From Chryseobacterium sp. Leaf405 (lineage in GTDB: Bacteria > Bacteroidota > Bacteroidia > Flavobacteriales > Weeksellaceae): DNA of 64,000 nt. The translations under genes and the position numbers were made by a program. The notes beneath the pieces are model-generated. The model worked only from the letters and a program-made list of their open reading frames with translations, ran no database searches and had not been told where the DNA came from. Position 1 is the first letter of the stretch. Every line of letters begins with the position of its first letter. The stretch spans positions 227,510-291,509 of the forward strand of contig NZ_LMQN01000012.1 of assembly GCF_001425355.1 (NCBI RefSeq), in the 5' to 3' direction. This document shows, piece after piece, positions 1-9,567 of this stretch.

Positions 1-51
1 CATAATCGCCTGGTTGCAGTCGCCGTAGAAAAAATTAATGATTTGAAATGA
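1..51 (+). CDS. possible C-terminal tail of an upstream gene (partial)
   Basis: Frame 1 is open from the window edge and ends at TGA after 16 codons, giving a tail HNRLVAVAVEKINDLK. Its composition is protein-like and it sits just before a tRNA gene, but 16 residues cannot identify a family. The other forward frames also stop nearby, so the frame choice is an inference. Confidence 0.3.
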   Translation, partial: HNRLVAVAVEKINDLK

Positions 52-76
52 AGCATATTCATTTTTAATTGTGGCC

Positions 77-149
77 GACTCGGTAGCTCAGCTGGTAGAG
101 CAATACACTTTTAATGTATGGGTCCTGGGTTCGAATCCCAGCCGGGTCA
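77..149 (+). tRNA. tRNA-Lys (anticodon TTT)
   Basis: A complete cloverleaf is visible. The acceptor GACTCGG pairs with CCGGGTC at 142-148 (one G-T pair). The anticodon stem ATACA/TGTAT encloses the loop CTTTTAA with anticodon TTT at 110-112. The T arm is CTGGG-TTCGAAT-CCCAG. The discriminator A is at 149. CCA is not encoded. Confidence 0.96.
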
Positions 150-203
150 CAAGTTTACTGAAAAGTAAATTTTTTTCATATTAATATTTTGTGATTTGGT
201 GTT

Positions 204-240
204 TCAAAGACTTCCCTCAGGAGGTCTTTGATTTTTTTAT
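204..240 (+). terminator. intrinsic terminator after tRNA-Lys
   Basis: A 12-bp stem (204-215 with 220-231, one G-T pair) with loop CTCA is followed by seven T residues. It ends the tRNA transcript. Confidence 0.85.
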
Positions 241-260
241 ATCTCTGATAATGTTTAAGC

Positions 261-292
261 AAATTAAAAAGCATCACTTAATAGTAATGCTT
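261..292 (-). terminator. intrinsic terminator after panC
   Basis: Read on the minus strand, a 10-bp stem (292-283 with 278-269) with a four-base loop is followed by a T-rich tract. It lies about 40 bases beyond the panC stop. Confidence 0.75.
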
Positions 293-329
293 CATTATAT
301 TAAACTGGAATTAATTATGTTCTTGAAAA

Positions 330-1178
330 TTAATCCAAATGCATATTATCAATCAATCTCACTCCATCAACGATAACGACAATAAATGCTCTGAAACTTC
401 TGCCCTTATAGAAAAAATCTGTTTCTTTTAAGGTTTCTTCGTCTGCTATTAAAAAATATTCAAGCTTCATGCCCTGTTGGTCATCAAAAACATCCTGTAC
501 TCTGTCTTTAATTTCCTGAATAGTGATTGTGTGGAACCATTCATTAACTTTTTTTAAAGTTTCAAAAATAATTTTAGAAGCATCTTTTCTATCTTCATGT
601 AATCTTTGGTTTCTTGAACTTAATGCTAAACCGTTTTCCGCTCTGTAAATAGGAACTCCATGTATTTTCACCGGAATTTTATTTTTTTTAGCTAATTTTT
701 TAATAATAGCCAATTGTTGAAAATCTTTTTCACCGAAATAAGCATTGTCGGGTTTTACCTGTACAAAAAGTTCTTCTACAACGGTTCCAACACCATCAAA
801 ATGCCCTGGTCTGGATTTTCCTTCCATTTCATTTTCAAGTCCATCAAAATCGTAATGTTTGCTTTCTGCTTTTTCAGGATATATATCAACTACTTCAGGG
901 ATATAAACGGCATCTACCAAACCAGAATTTTTCAGAATGAGAATGTCTCGATTGATGTCTCGGGGATATTTTTCAAGATCTTCAGGATTATTAAACTGAG
1001 TAGGATTAACAAAAATTGAGGATATTACCAGATCATTTTCTTTTCTTGCTTGTTCATATAAAGATAAATGACCGTTATGAAGGGCTCCCATTGTAGGAGC
1101 GAAGCCTATTTTCTTACCCATCTCCTTCTGTCTTTCAATGAAATCCTGAAGAATTTTCTTGCTTTTTAAAACTTCCAT
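330..1178 (-). CDS. panC: pantothenate synthetase
   Basis: Cytosolic enzyme that condenses pantoate and beta-alanine with ATP to make pantothenate, the vitamin B5 precursor of coenzyme A. The 282-residue length is normal for the family. Visible signatures are PTMGALHNGH near residues 28-37 (the HIGH-type nucleotide-binding loop), FVNPTQFNNPEDLEKYPRD, GEKDFQQL, and the KMSKS-equivalent LSSRNQRL. The start ATG at 1178 faces an AT-rich gap. The divergent neighbour at 1359 is the glycogen-synthase-like gene. No panD is adjacent within the window. Confidence 0.97.
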   Translation of the reverse strand: MEVLKSKKILQDFIERQKEMGKKIGFAPTMGALHNGHLSLYEQARKENDLVISSIFVNPTQFNNPEDLEKYPRDINRDILILKNSGLVDAVYIPEVVDIYPEKAESKHYDFDGLENEMEGKSRPGHFDGVGTVVEELFVQVKPDNAYFGEKDFQQLAIIKKLAKKNKIPVKIHGVPIYRAENGLALSSRNQRLHEDRKDASKIIFETLKKVNEWFHTITIQEIKDRVQDVFDDQQGMKLEYFLIADEETLKETDFFYKGRSFRAFIVVIVDGVRLIDNMHLD

Positions 1179-1312
1179 AGTTTATTTTAATAGTAATTCA
1201 AAAATACTAAAAATATCATATAATTATTGTGCAATTTGAGATTGTTTAATAATTTATGGAAGGGAATTATCGTAAAAAAATGTTAATTAAAATAATGTTG
1301 GATGTTTTTTCG

Positions 1313-1320
1313 TAATTTTG
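1313..1320 (+). promoter_or_regulatory. flavobacterial -7 box
   Basis: TAATTTTG fits the Bacteroidota -7 consensus TAnnTTTG and lies 38 bases upstream of the start codon at 1359. A convincing -33 element at canonical spacing is not obvious. Confidence 0.6.
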
Positions 1321-1358
1321 CACATTAAAGCATTTTTACAAAAATTAGATAGAAGTTT

Positions 1359-2129
1359 ATGCCGAATCAAAAAATACTGTACATTACTACAGAAATGTAT
1401 CCATATCAGGAAGACACAAATATGGCTGCGGTGGTAAATAAAATGGCACTTAAGATGCACCAAGAAGGCAATGATGTAAGAGTTTTTATGCCAAGATTTG
1501 GACAAATAAGTGAAAGAAAGTTCCAGCTTCATGAGGTGATTCGCCTTTCTGGGATGAATATTATTATTAATGATCTAGATCAGCCTCTTATTATTAAGGT
1601 AGCGTCTCTTCCTGGTGAAAGACTTCAGGTTTACTTTATCGACAATGAAGAGTATTTCAAAAGAAAGCAATATTATTTTGATGATGAAGGAAATCCCTTC
1701 GATGATAACGACGAGAGAGCAATATTCTTCGCAAGAGGGGTTATTGAAACGATCAAGAAGCTAAATTGGGTTCCTGATGTTATTCACTTAAATGGATGGA
1801 TGACTTCTTTCGTTCCTATTTACCTTAAAACATATTACGAATCAGACGCTTATTTCAAAGATGCTAAGATTGTTCTTTCTTTATACAATGAGAAAGATGC
1901 AGCCTTAGCTTCGAATATTGATGAGAAATTGAAGTTTGACAATATTGCAGGGTTAAAGGCGTTAGAAAACCCGACGGTAAAAAGCTTTGTTATCGAAAGC
2001 ATGAGCTATGTAGATATGGTGGTAAAAGGAGATGAGTTTCTGGATGAAGACTTGGACAAAGCTTTTAACGAAACAAGTACAGAAAAGTCGGAGTATCTCG
2101 ATGTAGATTCTATAAATAAACTTTATTAA
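1359..2129 (+). CDS. glycogen/starch synthase N-terminal (GT5) domain protein
   Basis: The 256 residues resemble only the N-terminal Rossmann half of GT5 glycogen synthases: KILYITTEMYPYQEDTNMAAVV, then RVFMPRFGQI, DNEEYFKRKQYYFDDEGNPF, and the DVIHLNGWMTSFVPIYLK segment that corresponds to the DvvHaHDW region. The ADP-glucose-binding KxGGL motif expected near the N-terminus is replaced by YPYQEDT, and the C-terminal catalytic half is absent. Catalytic glycogen synthesis is therefore unlikely. In this position, next to panC, DUF4270 and glmS, it is probably a conserved flavobacterial protein of unknown role. The ATG at 1359 follows a TAnnTTTG box. Confidence 0.8.
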   Translation: MPNQKILYITTEMYPYQEDTNMAAVVNKMALKMHQEGNDVRVFMPRFGQISERKFQLHEVIRLSGMNIIINDLDQPLIIKVASLPGERLQVYFIDNEEYFKRKQYYFDDEGNPFDDNDERAIFFARGVIETIKKLNWVPDVIHLNGWMTSFVPIYLKTYYESDAYFKDAKIVLSLYNEKDAALASNIDEKLKFDNIAGLKALENPTVKSFVIESMSYVDMVVKGDEFLDEDLDKAFNETSTEKSEYLDVDSINKLY

Positions 2130-2143
2130 AAAACACATTTTTA

Positions 2144-3739
2144 ATGATTCATTCTATTAAAAAAGCGATTACCATATTTTCGTTGGTAATTTTTGGAAGT
2201 GTAGTACTTTATAATTGTGAGCCTGATGCAGATACTTTAGGAGAACAATTGTTTTTGGATGGGGCTGCTCAGGGGAATGAGGAATCCTTTGATATTACTG
2301 CCTTTAATATTAATAATAACGATACTATCCAAAGTGATGCATCAAAATTAGGTCTGGCAACATTGGGTGCTTTTAACGAACCTCAGTTTGGTAAACAGAA
2401 AGCATCATATTTTACCCAGTTAAGATTATCAACATACGATCCTGATTTTGGAACTAATCCTGTGATTGACTCGGTGGTGTTGGTAATTAAGCCAACTTAT
2501 GCTTCAGATTCCGTTAAAACGAATACCGTAGATGATGGTTTTACTTTTACAACAGCTACCGATGCGAATATAAATGCTAAAAAAGTTGTCAATACTTATC
2601 CGGTTAATAAGTACGGACGAGCTAAGATCGGTTCTACAACAGCTCCTTTTAATATTCAGGTACATGAAGTGACGGACTTCTTAAAAGGTGCTTCTGATCG
2701 TGCTGCTTCTAATTCTGATTACAACGTTGGTGCTCTGTTGGGAGAAAAAAGTTTTGATGGTAATATCAGCTCAGTAACAATTACTAAAGATGATGATGGA
2801 AGTGCTTTATTTACGGCTTCCACTCCGGGAATCAGAATTAAATTGGATAATGAGTTTTTTAAATCTAAGATTATTGCGTATCAGGATAAACCTGAATTGC
2901 AGGATGCCTCAAACTTTATCAGACATTTTAAAGGCTTGAAGATATCTGCTACTCAAGATGACGGGTATTTAATGCAGTTCAATCCTAATGATTTGGAATT
3001 AATCATGTACTATAAATATGATAAGACAGATGTTCCGCCAGCTACAAAACCGCAGGTAGCTTATGCTTTTGCGTTAGGTTCTGGTAATGTTCACATCGGA
3101 CATTATGAATATGACAGAGCAGGAACACCACTTCTTAGTGAGGTTAATCAGCCAATTGGTACTATAGGTCATAAAAAATTGTTTTTACAAGGGATGGGAG
3201 GACCTTCAATTGGTGTTAAAATTCCGGGAAATACTTTTACTGAATTGAGAAATCGTTATAAAAATGATAGAGCAGCAATTATCAGTGCTAAGATAAGAAT
3301 CTCTATTGATAACGAAAGCTGGGATAGTAAAGCACCTAAACTTACAGCGTTCTCAATTGTGGATAGATACATTGATACTACCAATAATAAGGAGAAATTT
3401 AAGTTTCTATCAGATCTGTTAAATTTAGTAGGCTCCAATAATTTTTCAATATATAAAGCTTATCTGGATAAGAGTCCTGCATACTATGATTTTACGGTGA
3501 CTCAATCTATTAAAGATATCATCGAAACAAAAGATGATGTGACAATTAATCCGGAAGAATATATCAGAATAGATATGGGAAGCTTTTTATCAAACAGTCA
3601 GACTAATGCTTTAGTAGGTGCTAATACCACCTCGAGAGCTTATGCAAGAGACAGAGTTGTTTTTGTCGGTTCAAACACAACAGATCCAAAGGATAAAAAA
3701 AGAGCACACCTAGTTGTTACTTACGGGACAAAAAAATAA
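2144..3739 (+). CDS. DUF4270 family lipoprotein
   Basis: 531 residues. The N-terminus is a lipoprotein signal ending VLYNC (Cys25), followed by CEPDADTLGEQLF, typical of the Bacteroidota DUF4270 family. These proteins are predicted to be anchored to the outer membrane; their function is unknown. The body is Asp/Asn/Ser/Thr-rich and beta-like, ending HLVVTYGTKK. The gene starts 14 bases after the GT5-like gene and stops 24 bases before glmS, so co-transcription with both is likely. Confidence 0.85.
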   Translation: MIHSIKKAITIFSLVIFGSVVLYNCEPDADTLGEQLFLDGAAQGNEESFDITAFNINNNDTIQSDASKLGLATLGAFNEPQFGKQKASYFTQLRLSTYDPDFGTNPVIDSVVLVIKPTYASDSVKTNTVDDGFTFTTATDANINAKKVVNTYPVNKYGRAKIGSTTAPFNIQVHEVTDFLKGASDRAASNSDYNVGALLGEKSFDGNISSVTITKDDDGSALFTASTPGIRIKLDNEFFKSKIIAYQDKPELQDASNFIRHFKGLKISATQDDGYLMQFNPNDLELIMYYKYDKTDVPPATKPQVAYAFALGSGNVHIGHYEYDRAGTPLLSEVNQPIGTIGHKKLFLQGMGGPSIGVKIPGNTFTELRNRYKNDRAAIISAKIRISIDNESWDSKAPKLTAFSIVDRYIDTTNNKEKFKFLSDLLNLVGSNNFSIYKAYLDKSPAYYDFTVTQSIKDIIETKDDVTINPEEYIRIDMGSFLSNSQTNALVGANTTSRAYARDRVVFVGSNTTDPKDKKRAHLVVTYGTKK

Positions 3740-3763
3740 AAATTAAAAAAACACTGAAAGAAT

Positions 3764-5617
3764 ATGTGTGGAATTGTTGGTTATACAGGTTTTCAGGACG
3801 CTTATGATATCGTAATTAATGGTCTTAGAAGACTAGAATACAGAGGTTATGATAGCGCAGGGATTGTTCTGGAAAATACAGATAATAAACTTGAAGTCGA
3901 AAAAACAAAAGGTAAAGTAGACGATCTTGTTGAGATTTCTAGTCAATTAAAAGGAGTTGCTAAAATCGGAATGGGACATACGCGTTGGGCAACTCACGGG
4001 GTGCCAAGTGATAGAAATTCACATCCGCATTTGTCTAATAATAATAAAATTGCATTGGTTCACAATGGTATCATAGAAAATTATGATACTATTAAAACAA
4101 TGTTGAAGGAAAAAGGATTTACTTTTAAATCTGAAACAGATACTGAAGTTTTAGTGAATCTGATTCAGTATTTTATGGATTTAAATGCTGAAATGGATTT
4201 TCCTACGGCTGTAAGATATGCTTTAAATGAAGTGTACGGAGCATATGCAATTACAGTAATGCATGAAGATTTCCCAGGAGTTTTGGTCGTGGGAAGATTA
4301 GGTTCTCCTTTAGCAATCGGAATCGGTGAAAAAGAATATTTTATTGCCTCAGATGCTTCTCCTTTTGTAGAGTTTACTAAAGAGGCAATTTATCTTGAAG
4401 AAGGCCACATGGCTACAATTTCTTTGGAAAATGGAGTAGACATCAGAACAATTAATGATAATTCTAAAATAGAACCTGAAATTCAAGAGCTTAAATTAAG
4501 CTTGGAACAGATTGAAAAAGGCGGTTACGAACATTTTATGTTAAAAGAAATTTTCGAACAGCCAAAGTCTATACATGACACAATGAGAGGTAGGCTTATT
4601 GTAGATGAAGGGGTTATTAAAATGGCAGGAATCTGGGATCATATTGAGAAATTCAAAAATGCTAACAGAATCATTATTATAGCTTGTGGAACCTCTTGGC
4701 ATGCGGGTCTTATCGGTGAATATTTAATTGAAGAATATGCGAGAATTCCTGTTGAAGTAGAATATGCTTCGGAATTCAGATACAGAAATCCGATTATTAC
4801 TGATAAAGATGTCGTTATTGCGATTTCTCAATCGGGAGAAACGGCTGATACAATGGCTGCTTTAAAGTTAGCTAAAGAAAGAGGAGCATTTATCTATGGT
4901 ATCTGTAATGTTGTTGATTCTTCAATTGCAAGAATTACCGATGCAGGTTCTTATACGCATGCAGGTCCTGAAATCGGGGTTGCTTCTACGAAAGCCTTTA
5001 CTGCTCAGCTTACCATTCTTTCGCTTATTGCTTTAAAATTAGGTAAACATAATGGAAACTTAGGAAACGCTGATTTCATGAGCTTAATTGCAGAGTTGGA
5101 TGCTATCCCTAAAAAAATTGAGGAAGTTTTAAGTTCTACTCATGAGCTAGTTCAGGATATTGCTAAAGATTTTATAAACACAACTAATTTCCTATATTTA
5201 GGAAGAGGGTATAATTATCCGGCTGCGTTAGAAGGAGCTTTAAAATTGAAAGAAATCTCTTATATTCATGCCGAAGGTTATCCTGCTGCAGAGATGAAGC
5301 ACGGTCCTATTGCATTAATTGACGAAAACATGCCAATCGTTATCATCGCTCCCAAAAAAGGACATTATGACAAGATTGTAAGTAACGTTCAGGAAATTAA
5401 AGCAAGAAAAGGAAAAGTAATTGCTGTAGTAAACAGAGGAGATAAACAGGTAAGTGAGATGGCAGATTATGTCATCGAAATTCCGGAAACTTCAGAATGT
5501 TTCTCACCAATCGTTGCATCGGTTCCTTTGCAGTTATTAGCATATTATATTGCGGTATATAGGGGAGCGAACGTAGATCAACCAAGAAACCTTGCGAAAT
5601 CGGTAACTGTGGAATAA
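3764..5617 (+). CDS. glmS: glutamine-fructose-6-phosphate aminotransferase (isomerizing)
   Basis: Makes glucosamine-6-phosphate from fructose-6-phosphate and glutamine, the first step of amino-sugar supply for peptidoglycan and LPS. At 617 residues it is full length. The N-terminal glutaminase domain begins MCGIVGYTG with the Cys2 nucleophile, followed by GHTRWATHG. Two SIS domains follow: SQSGETADT in the first, and the second ends with the family tail NLAKSVTVE. No glmS ribozyme-like leader fits in the 24-base gap upstream. Confidence 0.98.
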   Translation: MCGIVGYTGFQDAYDIVINGLRRLEYRGYDSAGIVLENTDNKLEVEKTKGKVDDLVEISSQLKGVAKIGMGHTRWATHGVPSDRNSHPHLSNNNKIALVHNGIIENYDTIKTMLKEKGFTFKSETDTEVLVNLIQYFMDLNAEMDFPTAVRYALNEVYGAYAITVMHEDFPGVLVVGRLGSPLAIGIGEKEYFIASDASPFVEFTKEAIYLEEGHMATISLENGVDIRTINDNSKIEPEIQELKLSLEQIEKGGYEHFMLKEIFEQPKSIHDTMRGRLIVDEGVIKMAGIWDHIEKFKNANRIIIIACGTSWHAGLIGEYLIEEYARIPVEVEYASEFRYRNPIITDKDVVIAISQSGETADTMAALKLAKERGAFIYGICNVVDSSIARITDAGSYTHAGPEIGVASTKAFTAQLTILSLIALKLGKHNGNLGNADFMSLIAELDAIPKKIEEVLSSTHELVQDIAKDFINTTNFLYLGRGYNYPAALEGALKLKEISYIHAEGYPAAEMKHGPIALIDENMPIVIIAPKKGHYDKIVSNVQEIKARKGKVIAVVNRGDKQVSEMADYVIEIPETSECFSPIVASVPLQLLAYYIAVYRGANVDQPRNLAKSVTVE

Positions 5618-5725
5618 ATATTACTTGTAAATAAAATAAATTTAGATTTCTCACGTTATTTCAAAAAAAATCTTAAAAGTTTCTTAAAAAAATTATATAT
5701 TTACGGCTTAATTATAAAAATTAAC

Positions 5726-7144
5726 ATGAAAAGGATATTTCTTTTATTATTGTCTGCGTCGGTAGCATCGGTATCTTGTTCAGGTGGGGGATCTTCTTCT
5801 GTCGGAAAACCCGGAACAAAAGGAGAATTGATACCTAGAGAAAAAACAAAATCATTTGTAGCAGAAAGACCATACGGAATGGTAGGTATTCCTGCAGGTT
5901 CGTTTGTTGCGGGATTAGCTGATCAGGATTTCACGAGTAGTCCTGAAAAAGCTCAAGCAAAAACAGTTACTGTTTCTTCCTTCTTTATGGATGAAGCAGA
6001 AACTACCAATGCAGAATACAGAGTATTCATTAATTATGTAAGAGATTCTATCGCTAGAACTTTGCTTGCTGAAGCTGCCGGAGAAGGTGGTGAAGGGAAA
6101 GGTAAAGGTACTAACATTGGTGACTACGCATATCTTGCTCAAAAAGAAGAAAACTTAACACCATATCAGGAATATTTAGAAGGACAAGGTGGTGGAGACG
6201 AAGGTACATTCGATCCAACTAAAAAAATTGACTGGAAAGTTCCTTTGCATTGGAGTACGTCAAAATATCCTGACGTAGAATACGCAGAAGTTTTAGAATC
6301 TATGTATTTACCGGCTTCTTCAAGAATCAGTAATGAAAGAATCTTAGATGTTAGTAAACTTAAATATACTTACAGATGGGGAGATATGGACGCTGCTCTG
6401 GCTGAAAAAGAAAGAGGAGTAAACTATCTTAGAAGCGAAAGTATTGCAATTTATCCGGATACAACTGTTTGGGTGAAAGATTTCCATTTCGCTTATAATG
6501 AGCCATTGTTTGAACAGTATTTCTGGCACAAAGCTTACAAGGATTATCCTGTGGTTGGGGTAACTTGGGATCAGGCAAGAGCTTACTGTAACTTCAGATC
6601 AAAATTAAAATCTGATTATAACGAAAGTTTAAAAAGAAAAAAACAAAGACCATTAATCTTCAGACTTCCTACAGAAATCGAATGGGAATATGCTGCAAGA
6701 GGTGGAATGCAAAATGCTACTTACCCTTGGGGAGGTCCTTATTTAATGGATGACAGAGGTTGCTACTTGGCAAACTTCAAACCTAAAAGAGGTAATTACA
6801 TGGAAGACGATAAGAAAGGTACTTATACATATACAGCTCCAGTAAAGAAGTTTAAGAAAAATGGTTTCGGATTATTTGATATGGCTGGAAACGTTTCTGA
6901 ATGGACAGAATCTGCTTATAACAACTCTTCATACGGATTCTCATCTACTTTAAATCCTTCTACTAAAGATAAAACTGATAATAAGAGATCTGTAAGAGGT
7001 GGTTCTTGGAAAGATGTTGGTTATATGTTGATGACAGGTGCTAGAGATTGGGAAAGAAAAGATTCAGCGAGAAGTTATATCGGATTTAGAACTGTACAGG
7101 ATATTCCTGAAGCTGCTGTTAAACCAAAAAGAGTTAACAGATAA
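5726..7144 (+). CDS. gldK: gliding motility / T9SS lipoprotein GldK
   Basis: An outer-membrane lipoprotein that forms a periplasmic ring with GldN as part of the type IX secretion system. The signal peptide ends in Cys18 (ASVSCSGGG). The rest is a formylglycine-generating-enzyme/sulfatase-modifying fold: PAGSFVAG, DEAETTNAEYRVF, PVVGVTWDQARAYCNF, RLPTEIEWEYAARGG, GLFDMAGNVSEWTES, VRGGSW, IGFR. It is the first gene of gldK-L-M-N. A near-consensus -7 box TATATTTA lies upstream. Confidence 0.96.
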   Translation: MKRIFLLLLSASVASVSCSGGGSSSVGKPGTKGELIPREKTKSFVAERPYGMVGIPAGSFVAGLADQDFTSSPEKAQAKTVTVSSFFMDEAETTNAEYRVFINYVRDSIARTLLAEAAGEGGEGKGKGTNIGDYAYLAQKEENLTPYQEYLEGQGGGDEGTFDPTKKIDWKVPLHWSTSKYPDVEYAEVLESMYLPASSRISNERILDVSKLKYTYRWGDMDAALAEKERGVNYLRSESIAIYPDTTVWVKDFHFAYNEPLFEQYFWHKAYKDYPVVGVTWDQARAYCNFRSKLKSDYNESLKRKKQRPLIFRLPTEIEWEYAARGGMQNATYPWGGPYLMDDRGCYLANFKPKRGNYMEDDKKGTYTYTAPVKKFKKNGFGLFDMAGNVSEWTESAYNNSSYGFSSTLNPSTKDKTDNKRSVRGGSWKDVGYMLMTGARDWERKDSARSYIGFRTVQDIPEAAVKPKRVNR

Positions 7145-7204
7145 TTATCAGACCATTATTTTTCAATAACAATTTTATTTTAACATTAAAAAAAACTAAC
7201 TTAT

Positions 7205-7906
7205 ATGTTTAAGACTAAAGATGCTTGGATGAATTTCTTCTATTCATTCGGGGCTGCAATTGTAATTCTTGGAGCTTGGCTTAAAATTACTCACATTACT
7301 TTGGGACCAATCAATGGTAACATTGCCCTTACAGTTGGACTTATTACTGAGGCAATTATCTTTATTATTTTCGCTTTTGACCCTCCAAAAAATGAAGAGT
7401 CTTATGCTTGGGAAAATGTTTATCCTGAATTATTAGATAAGCATGCAAACCCAAACCCATTACACTCAAATGTATCTTCTAAAAATGCTGCTGCGGCGGC
7501 TGCTCAATTTGCTGAATTAGAAAACTCTCTTTCAACTAAATTAGACAAGATGCTACAAGATGCTAAATTAGATGTACAGTTATTTGAAAGATTAAGAACA
7601 GGTATCGACAAATTTTCTACTTCTGTTGATCAGATCAATCAAACTGTTGATGTCTCTGCTTCTACTCATAAATATAACGAACAATTGAACAAAGCTGCAC
7701 AGCATATGGAAAGCATGAATGCTTTATATTTAATGCAGTTGGAAAGCGGTAAAAGACAGTCAGATTATGCTAACAAATATGTTGAAGATATGCAAAAATC
7801 TGCTGAACAATCAGAAAAATTCAATCAGGAATTACAGGGATTAACATCTAACTTAAATAATTTAAACAGAGTTTATGGTGGTATGTTAACTGCTATGAAG
7901 TCTTAA
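7205..7906 (+). CDS. gldL: T9SS inner-membrane motor protein GldL
   Basis: 233 residues with two N-terminal membrane helices (about residues 10-30 and 36-58) and a long cytoplasmic helical/coiled-coil tail. With GldM it forms the proton-driven motor of the type IX secretion system. The glutamate in helix 2 (GLITEAIIFIIF) matches the conserved acidic residue proposed to handle protons. It lies 60 bases after gldK and 52 bases before gldM. Confidence 0.95.
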   Translation: MFKTKDAWMNFFYSFGAAIVILGAWLKITHITLGPINGNIALTVGLITEAIIFIIFAFDPPKNEESYAWENVYPELLDKHANPNPLHSNVSSKNAAAAAAQFAELENSLSTKLDKMLQDAKLDVQLFERLRTGIDKFSTSVDQINQTVDVSASTHKYNEQLNKAAQHMESMNALYLMQLESGKRQSDYANKYVEDMQKSAEQSEKFNQELQGLTSNLNNLNRVYGGMLTAMKS

Positions 7907-7958
7907 TTTCCAAACCATTTCTAATTTAACTAATTTAATCAAAAACAAAGAAAAGAGA

Positions 7959-9551
7959 ATGGCAAAAGGAAAACAGACCCCTCGTCAGAAGATGATCAAC
8001 CTAATGTATTTGGTGTTCATCGCTATGATGGCCCTAAATATTGATGTTGAGATCATCAGATCTTACTATGATTCTACTAAAGCACTAAATGAAACTAGAT
8101 TCTTAACTGAGCAGAAAAATGAGGATATTTTTGAGAAAACTTTGGAAGCAAAGGCTCAACAAGTTCCTGACACTTATGCAACTCCATGGGAGCAGTATAA
8201 AGTTTTAAGAGACAAAATTAATACTTTGGTAAAATCTGCACAGGATGTTAAAGATTTAGTAAAGAAAAATTCAGATTTTCATGATAAAGACCTTAAAACG
8301 GGTAAAGAATTGGATATCAGTGAGAATTTCTCTGCTTTAAATAATAACGAAGCTACTACCGAATATTTCTTTAAAGAAGGCGATGAAAATTCTCCTTCAG
8401 CAAAAGCATTAGAATTAAAGAAGAAAATAGATGATGTAAGAAATTATATCAATGCAACTTTCGGAAATGATCCTCAATTGAAGAAATTGGTAGACAGAGC
8501 AAACAAGTCTCTGATTGCAGAATATCCTCAGGGTAAATCTCCAAACGGAAAAACTTGGTTCCAGAATAAATTCTACCATCAGCCGCTAATCGCTGCGATT
8601 TCTAACTTAGAAATTATTCAGAATGACGCAAGAAACGTACAGTCTGATGCATTAGCATTGATGTTACAGGAAAAAGTAGATGCTAGCATTAAATTCTCAA
8701 GCTATGAAGCTATTGTTTCTGCGCCTGTAGATGTAGTTGCTGGTAAGCCTGCAGAAGCTGTTATCATGTTAGGAAACTATTCTAACAGTAACAAGATTGT
8801 GATGTCTGGTGTTAATAAGCAAGAAAACGGAAAAGGTTTTGCTTCTCTTAATACAAGTGCAATTGGTGAGCATACTCTAAAAGGAGATATTACTTTAACT
8901 GATGCTACTGGTAAGGCTCAAAGCTTCCCGTTCACTCATACTTATAATGTAATCGCCGGTCCTCAGGAGGTTAAACTTCAAAAAGGTCTATTGCTTTCTG
9001 CTGATAAGATGAATGTAATGTATAGAAATCTTGATAACCCTGTTACAGGTTCTATTTTAGGTGCTGATAATGGTAAATTATCTCTATCTGCTCCTGGAGC
9101 GGTTGTGAAGAGTACAGGTCCTGGTAAATGGGATGTTAAGCCGGGTGCAGGAAATGTATTGAAAATTACATTATCTGGAACAGATCCTTATGGTAAGTCT
9201 TTATCTCAGGTATTTGAATATAGAATTAAAAATGTACCACCTCCACAAGGACAGATCAGAGGTAAAAATATGTTGACAATGCCGGCTAACTCAGTGGAGA
9301 ATCAGCAACTTCAGGCAGTTATTCCTGATTTTGACTTCCCAGTATCATTTAACGTGACTTCGTTCATGGTAAGAGTTCCGGGTAGAGCTGCAATGCAGGT
9401 TCAAGGTAATTCATTACAAGGTGCGGCAGGAATGTTCAAGAATTTAAGACCTGGAGAAGGTGTTTATATATTTGAGATTAAAGCAACAGCAACAGGTTTA
9501 GGAACCCAAACAATTGGAAATATTTCACCTGTGTTAATTAATATCCAATAA
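7959..9551 (+). CDS. gldM: T9SS motor/shaft protein GldM
   Basis: 530 residues, the usual length. The N-terminus MAKGKQTPRQKMINLMYLVFIAMMALNI is characteristic: a short cytoplasmic segment and a single membrane helix. A helical domain and several Ig-like periplasmic domains follow and would span the periplasm to reach the GldK/GldN ring. Third gene of the operon. Confidence 0.96.
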   Translation: MAKGKQTPRQKMINLMYLVFIAMMALNIDVEIIRSYYDSTKALNETRFLTEQKNEDIFEKTLEAKAQQVPDTYATPWEQYKVLRDKINTLVKSAQDVKDLVKKNSDFHDKDLKTGKELDISENFSALNNNEATTEYFFKEGDENSPSAKALELKKKIDDVRNYINATFGNDPQLKKLVDRANKSLIAEYPQGKSPNGKTWFQNKFYHQPLIAAISNLEIIQNDARNVQSDALALMLQEKVDASIKFSSYEAIVSAPVDVVAGKPAEAVIMLGNYSNSNKIVMSGVNKQENGKGFASLNTSAIGEHTLKGDITLTDATGKAQSFPFTHTYNVIAGPQEVKLQKGLLLSADKMNVMYRNLDNPVTGSILGADNGKLSLSAPGAVVKSTGPGKWDVKPGAGNVLKITLSGTDPYGKSLSQVFEYRIKNVPPPQGQIRGKNMLTMPANSVENQQLQAVIPDFDFPVSFNVTSFMVRVPGRAAMQVQGNSLQGAAGMFKNLRPGEGVYIFEIKATATGLGTQTIGNISPVLINIQ

Positions 9552-9567
9552 AAATTAATAGAGTATT

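Noticed and set aside
191..376. Plus-strand frame of 61 codons after tRNA-Lys
   Set aside because: It contains the tRNA terminator and the panC terminator and runs into panC antisense.
714..1019. Plus-strand frame of 101 codons inside panC
   Set aside because: Antisense to clear panC motifs, with low-complexity composition.
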